From assembly GCA_029204225.1 (NCBI GenBank), contig CM055093.1, positions 30,393,777-30,457,776 on the forward strand: 64,000 nucleotides of DNA. Reading direction: 5' to 3'. This DNA is from Diphasiastrum complanatum (Eukaryota > Streptophyta > Lycopodiopsida > Lycopodiales > Lycopodiaceae). Shown in pieces: positions 62,780 through 64,000 of the stretch. The notes under the pieces were generated by a model, which saw nothing but the letters and a program-made list of their open reading frames with translations, did no database searches and was not told where the DNA came from. A program made the translations under genes and the position numbers. The stretch's first letter is position 1. Every line of letters begins with the position of its first letter.

Positions 62780-62915
62780 TATCCTTCATCATTGGAACTA
62801 TTATTTTTCTCTATACTAGTGAACTTCAATAACTTAAGTGTTGTGCTCTCTTGTTTTTTGCTTATAGACTAGATAGGACATGGGCAAAGTGGGACATCAA
62901 AAAATATGATGGCCC
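62780..62915. repeat. direct repeat, copy 1 (~136 bp)
   Basis: It starts TATCCTTCATCATTGGAACT and ends TATGATGGCC. Copy 2 is at 62963-63104, with the same order of motifs (GTGTTGTGCTCTCTTGTTT, ACATGGGCARAGTGGGA). Confidence 0.8.
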
Positions 62916-62962
62916 TGTTTTTCACACCTAAAGCAAGAATTTGGAACAAGGTGGAGGGAGGG

Positions 62963-63104
62963 TATCCTTCATCATTGGAACTGTTATTTTTCTCATTGTT
63001 GACTGGTGCACTTCAACAACTTTGAGTGTTGTGCTCTCTTGTTTCTTGCTGATAGAATGGGTAGAACATGGGCAGAGTGGGATACTAAAACAATGTGATG
63101 GCCT
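62963..63104. repeat. direct repeat, copy 2 (~142 bp)
   Basis: Partner of 62780-62915, separated from it by 47 bp, with an estimated 80-85% identity by eye. Confidence 0.8.
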
Positions 63105-63384
63105 AGTTACATTTGTTATGACTTTCGACTATCGATCTAAAACAACTACTTAATTTCAAAAAGCTTGTGGAAAAAATGACATACTGAGCTTTTGTTGTTT
63201 TGAAAAGCATATATGAACTGACATTAGGAGTGAAGGGAGCTCATGACCATGAATAGTCTTGTCTCGCTTTGTGATACATTATAAATTTCTACCCAATGCT
63301 TGAGCTTGTTGGGGAAGAATCTTTTATTGATATGAATGTACATTATAAAATTTACTAATAATTGCTTTCTATGGTGTTGTATTG

Positions 63385-64000
63385 TGTACTTTTTAGCACG
63401 TGTGAGGACACACAAATCAATGTGCCTGATCTTCTAAGGTGGGTGTGATTGTACATGAAACTATCACTTGATTGTACAAGCAATCTAACTTTCAAGACAA
63501 GAGCACACAAGCATTCATTAATGATCATCCACACTTTCTCACTCAAACCAAACACTTAACATGGAAAAAACTAAGTCCAAAACACATACAAAGCGTGAGA
63601 GAGAGCCCTTGCTCTCGGGTAGAGAGAGAAAGAGAGGCTAGCTCTCGGGTAGAGACAGAGAAGAGAAGAGAAACACTTTAAAATTGTGATTAACTCTTAA
63701 AAAACCCATATGTACAATGAGAGGGCTCTTCCATATAGTACTAGCACAAGATCTAGCATGAGTAAATGCTCTAGAATGATTGGACCCCATTGATTGCCTT
63801 TGTACATAATGATTGGACCCCTAGATTTGCACCTCTCATCATGATTGGACCTCATGATTTCCACCTCACAATCTGATTGGGCCTCATGATGTGCACCTCT
63901 GAACATGATTGGTCCACATGTAATGAACCTCTTAAAGTGATTGGACTTGTGATCTACACCTCTTAATGTGATCGAGCCAAATTGATGCATTTCAATCCTA
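63385..64000 (-). repeat. LTR-like fragment related to those at 4179 and 8299
   Basis: Read on the minus strand it carries the GGTCCAATCAT...GAGGTG degenerate tandem motif (63770-63990), the GCTCTCGGGTAGAGAGAG motif twice (about 63612, 63642) and CACACGTGC near 63400. This is the same order as in the plus-strand LTRs at 4 and 8 kb. The ends are not defined and it runs off the window. Confidence 0.5.

Overview
This is a piece of nuclear plant DNA. Two genes are recognisable: the last exons of a rhomboid-like intramembrane protease (5304-5931, +) and nearly all of a soluble inorganic pyrophosphatase (52913-59688, +). Both are split by introns with conventional splice sites and match land-plant family members. 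Most of the rest is retrotransposon sequence: Ty1/copia, Ty3/gypsy, a large non-coding LTR element and a LINE remnant. There are also unusually long (CT)n, (GA)n and (AT)n microsatellites. Transposons inside long introns, nested insertions and long dinucleotide runs suggest a large-genome land plant. A fern would fit, but that is an inference and I cannot name the species.

Layout. 1-3681: 5' part of a decayed copia element (minus), then a 3' LTR of another element (4179-4931). Both lie upstream of, and probably inside an intron of, the rhomboid gene. 8299-10938: copia element B (plus) with LTR, primer-binding site and a broken gag-protease. 13170-15698: decayed gypsy integrase plus its LTR (minus). 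16289-16498: a possible first exon with a plastid-transit-like N terminus. 20949-29424: copia element C (minus), whose LTR was hit by a young, complete copia element (22082-28512) with an intact 1317-codon gag-pol, near-identical 655-bp LTRs and a perfect 5-bp target duplication. 29584-30178: an unrecognised reading frame, followed by a 25-bp minisatellite. 31100-37770: a gypsy element (minus) interrupted in its RNase H region by the deleted copia element D (32554-37128), and joined at its reverse transcriptase to copia element F (37771-39990).

40535-41221 is a fold-back made of two direct and two inverted arms. 43100-48979 is a complete large non-autonomous LTR element without a coding region. 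Its LTRs run AGTT...AACT instead of TG...CA, and target duplications, primer site and polypurine tract all agree on those ends. 49740-50990 is the 3' end of another copia element. 51070-52545 is a tandem array with two repeat lengths (about 101 and 136 bp). The pyrophosphatase gene follows, with two (CT)n-bearing introns and a 3.9-kb intron that holds two facing LTR fragments. The right end holds a LINE remnant, short duplications and an LTR fragment related to those at 4 and 8 kb.

The genes do not form a pathway. The window is best read as two housekeeping genes embedded in layered retrotransposon insertions. I found no tRNA, rRNA or CRISPR array.
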